Source: DATARH01 sp036278835 | GTDB taxonomy: Bacteria; Pseudomonadota; Alphaproteobacteria; ATCC43930; CGMCC-115725 | Assembly: GCA_036278835.1 (NCBI GenBank) | Contig: DASUKH010000169.1 | Location: forward strand, 1 to 23,890 | DNA length: 23,890 nt | Direction: 5' to 3' | In this document: one piece after another, positions 23,699 to 23,890 of the stretch | How positions within the stretch are numbered: the stretch's first letter is position 1 | Layout of the letters: every line of letters begins with the position of its first letter | The notes under the pieces: generated by a model | Told to the model about the DNA's origin: nothing | Seen by the model: only the letters and a program-made list of their open reading frames with translations | The model's database searches: none | Made by a program: the position numbers and the translations under genes

Positions 23699-23890
23699 GG
23701 GCCGGGGATCGGGGATCCCGTCGGCGCAGAGCGCGGGGGCATTCTGAGCGAGCCATAGGCCCGCCCGCGTGCGCGATCCGAGGCGGGCAAAATGCGCGAG
23801 ATCGGCCGGGTTGTCGATATCGAAGGCGATGCCGGGAAGGTGCAATACCATTGGCGCAATGCCGCGCGCCTCGGCCGCCCGCAAATGCGG
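23696..23890 (-). CDS. cofC: 2-phospho-L-lactate guanylyltransferase, C-terminal end
   Basis: The last ~64 residues of a CofC/FbiD-type nucleotidyltransferase; the rest lies beyond the right edge. The diagnostic segment is LPGIAFDIDNPADLAHF, the conserved end of the CofC GT-A-like fold, where the DIDxPxDL aspartates bind metal. The preceding HLRAAEARGIAP matches the helix before this strand. CofC-type enzymes activate 2-phospholactate (or PEP/3-phosphoglycerate in relatives) with GTP for coupling to FO. This fits the fbiC gene 91 bases downstream on the same strand. MobA-like transferases share the DIDTPED motif, but the fbiC neighbour makes CofC much more likely. Confidence 0.8.
   Translation of the reverse strand, partial: PHLRAAEARGIAPMVLHLPGIAFDIDNPADLAHFARLGSRTRAGLWLAQNAPALCADGIPDPRP

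Overview
The window is a high-GC segment that reads as a chromosome of an alphaproteobacterium, probably in or near the Rhodospirillales. This is inferred from several things: ihfB, a DUF721 (DciA-like) gene head to head with mutY, alphaproteobacterial-type palindromic repeats whose translations recur as spurious ORFs, and very strong G/C preference at third codon positions. No rRNA, tRNA, CRISPR array, transposase or phage gene was seen. Genes are dense; no gene-free stretch exceeds about 215 bases.

Left part (1-4041). A tight five-gene minus-strand operon runs from an isocitrate lyase/PEP-mutase family enzyme through an AhpD-like carboxymuconolactone decarboxylase (CMD) family protein, a small VOC protein and a small two-helix membrane protein to a ketopantoate-reductase-like dehydrogenase that runs off the left edge. 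Divergent from it is an exported TPR-type protein. Next comes a two-gene module in which a YejE-type peptide-transporter permease is translationally coupled (GTGA) to a LivF-type branched-chain amino-acid ATPase. This mismatched pair is bracketed by two inverted copies of a REP-like palindromic element (3959-4041 and 6015-6098). Then comes asd (aspartate-semialdehyde dehydrogenase).

Middle (7429-10518). A plus-strand run encodes a second CMD-like protein, a two-module VOC protein whose second module keeps a possible extradiol-dioxygenase-like metal triad, and an iron-dependent alcohol dehydrogenase. This looks like a small-molecule catabolic set of unknown substrate. ihfB follows and overlaps tail to tail with the next minus-strand operon.

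Amino-sugar/glycan operon (17465-10493, minus strand). It holds a possible small Cys-motif protein, a double-SIS sugar-phosphate isomerase/deaminase, nagA (ATGA overlap) and a 1496-residue glycosyltransferase. The last protein fuses N-terminal repeats, four beta-sandwich-like repeats, two GT2 modules and a GT9 module. The expected logic is amino-sugar phosphate turnover linked to assembly of a surface glycan.

Right part (17574-23890). An exported protein with a C-terminal peptidoglycan-binding domain is followed by the DUF721/mutY pair, whose start codons share one CATG. Last is a coenzyme F420 locus: the end of cofC and a fused CofG-CofH FO synthase (fbiC). The FbiC inter-domain linker contains an in-frame palindromic repeat related to repeats on both sides of the gene.

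The observations most worth a second look are the multi-module glycosyltransferase and its amino-sugar operon, the F420 locus with its repeat-derived linker, and the REP-bracketed yejE-livF hybrid. I do not see clear evidence for a wholly new defence or mobile system.
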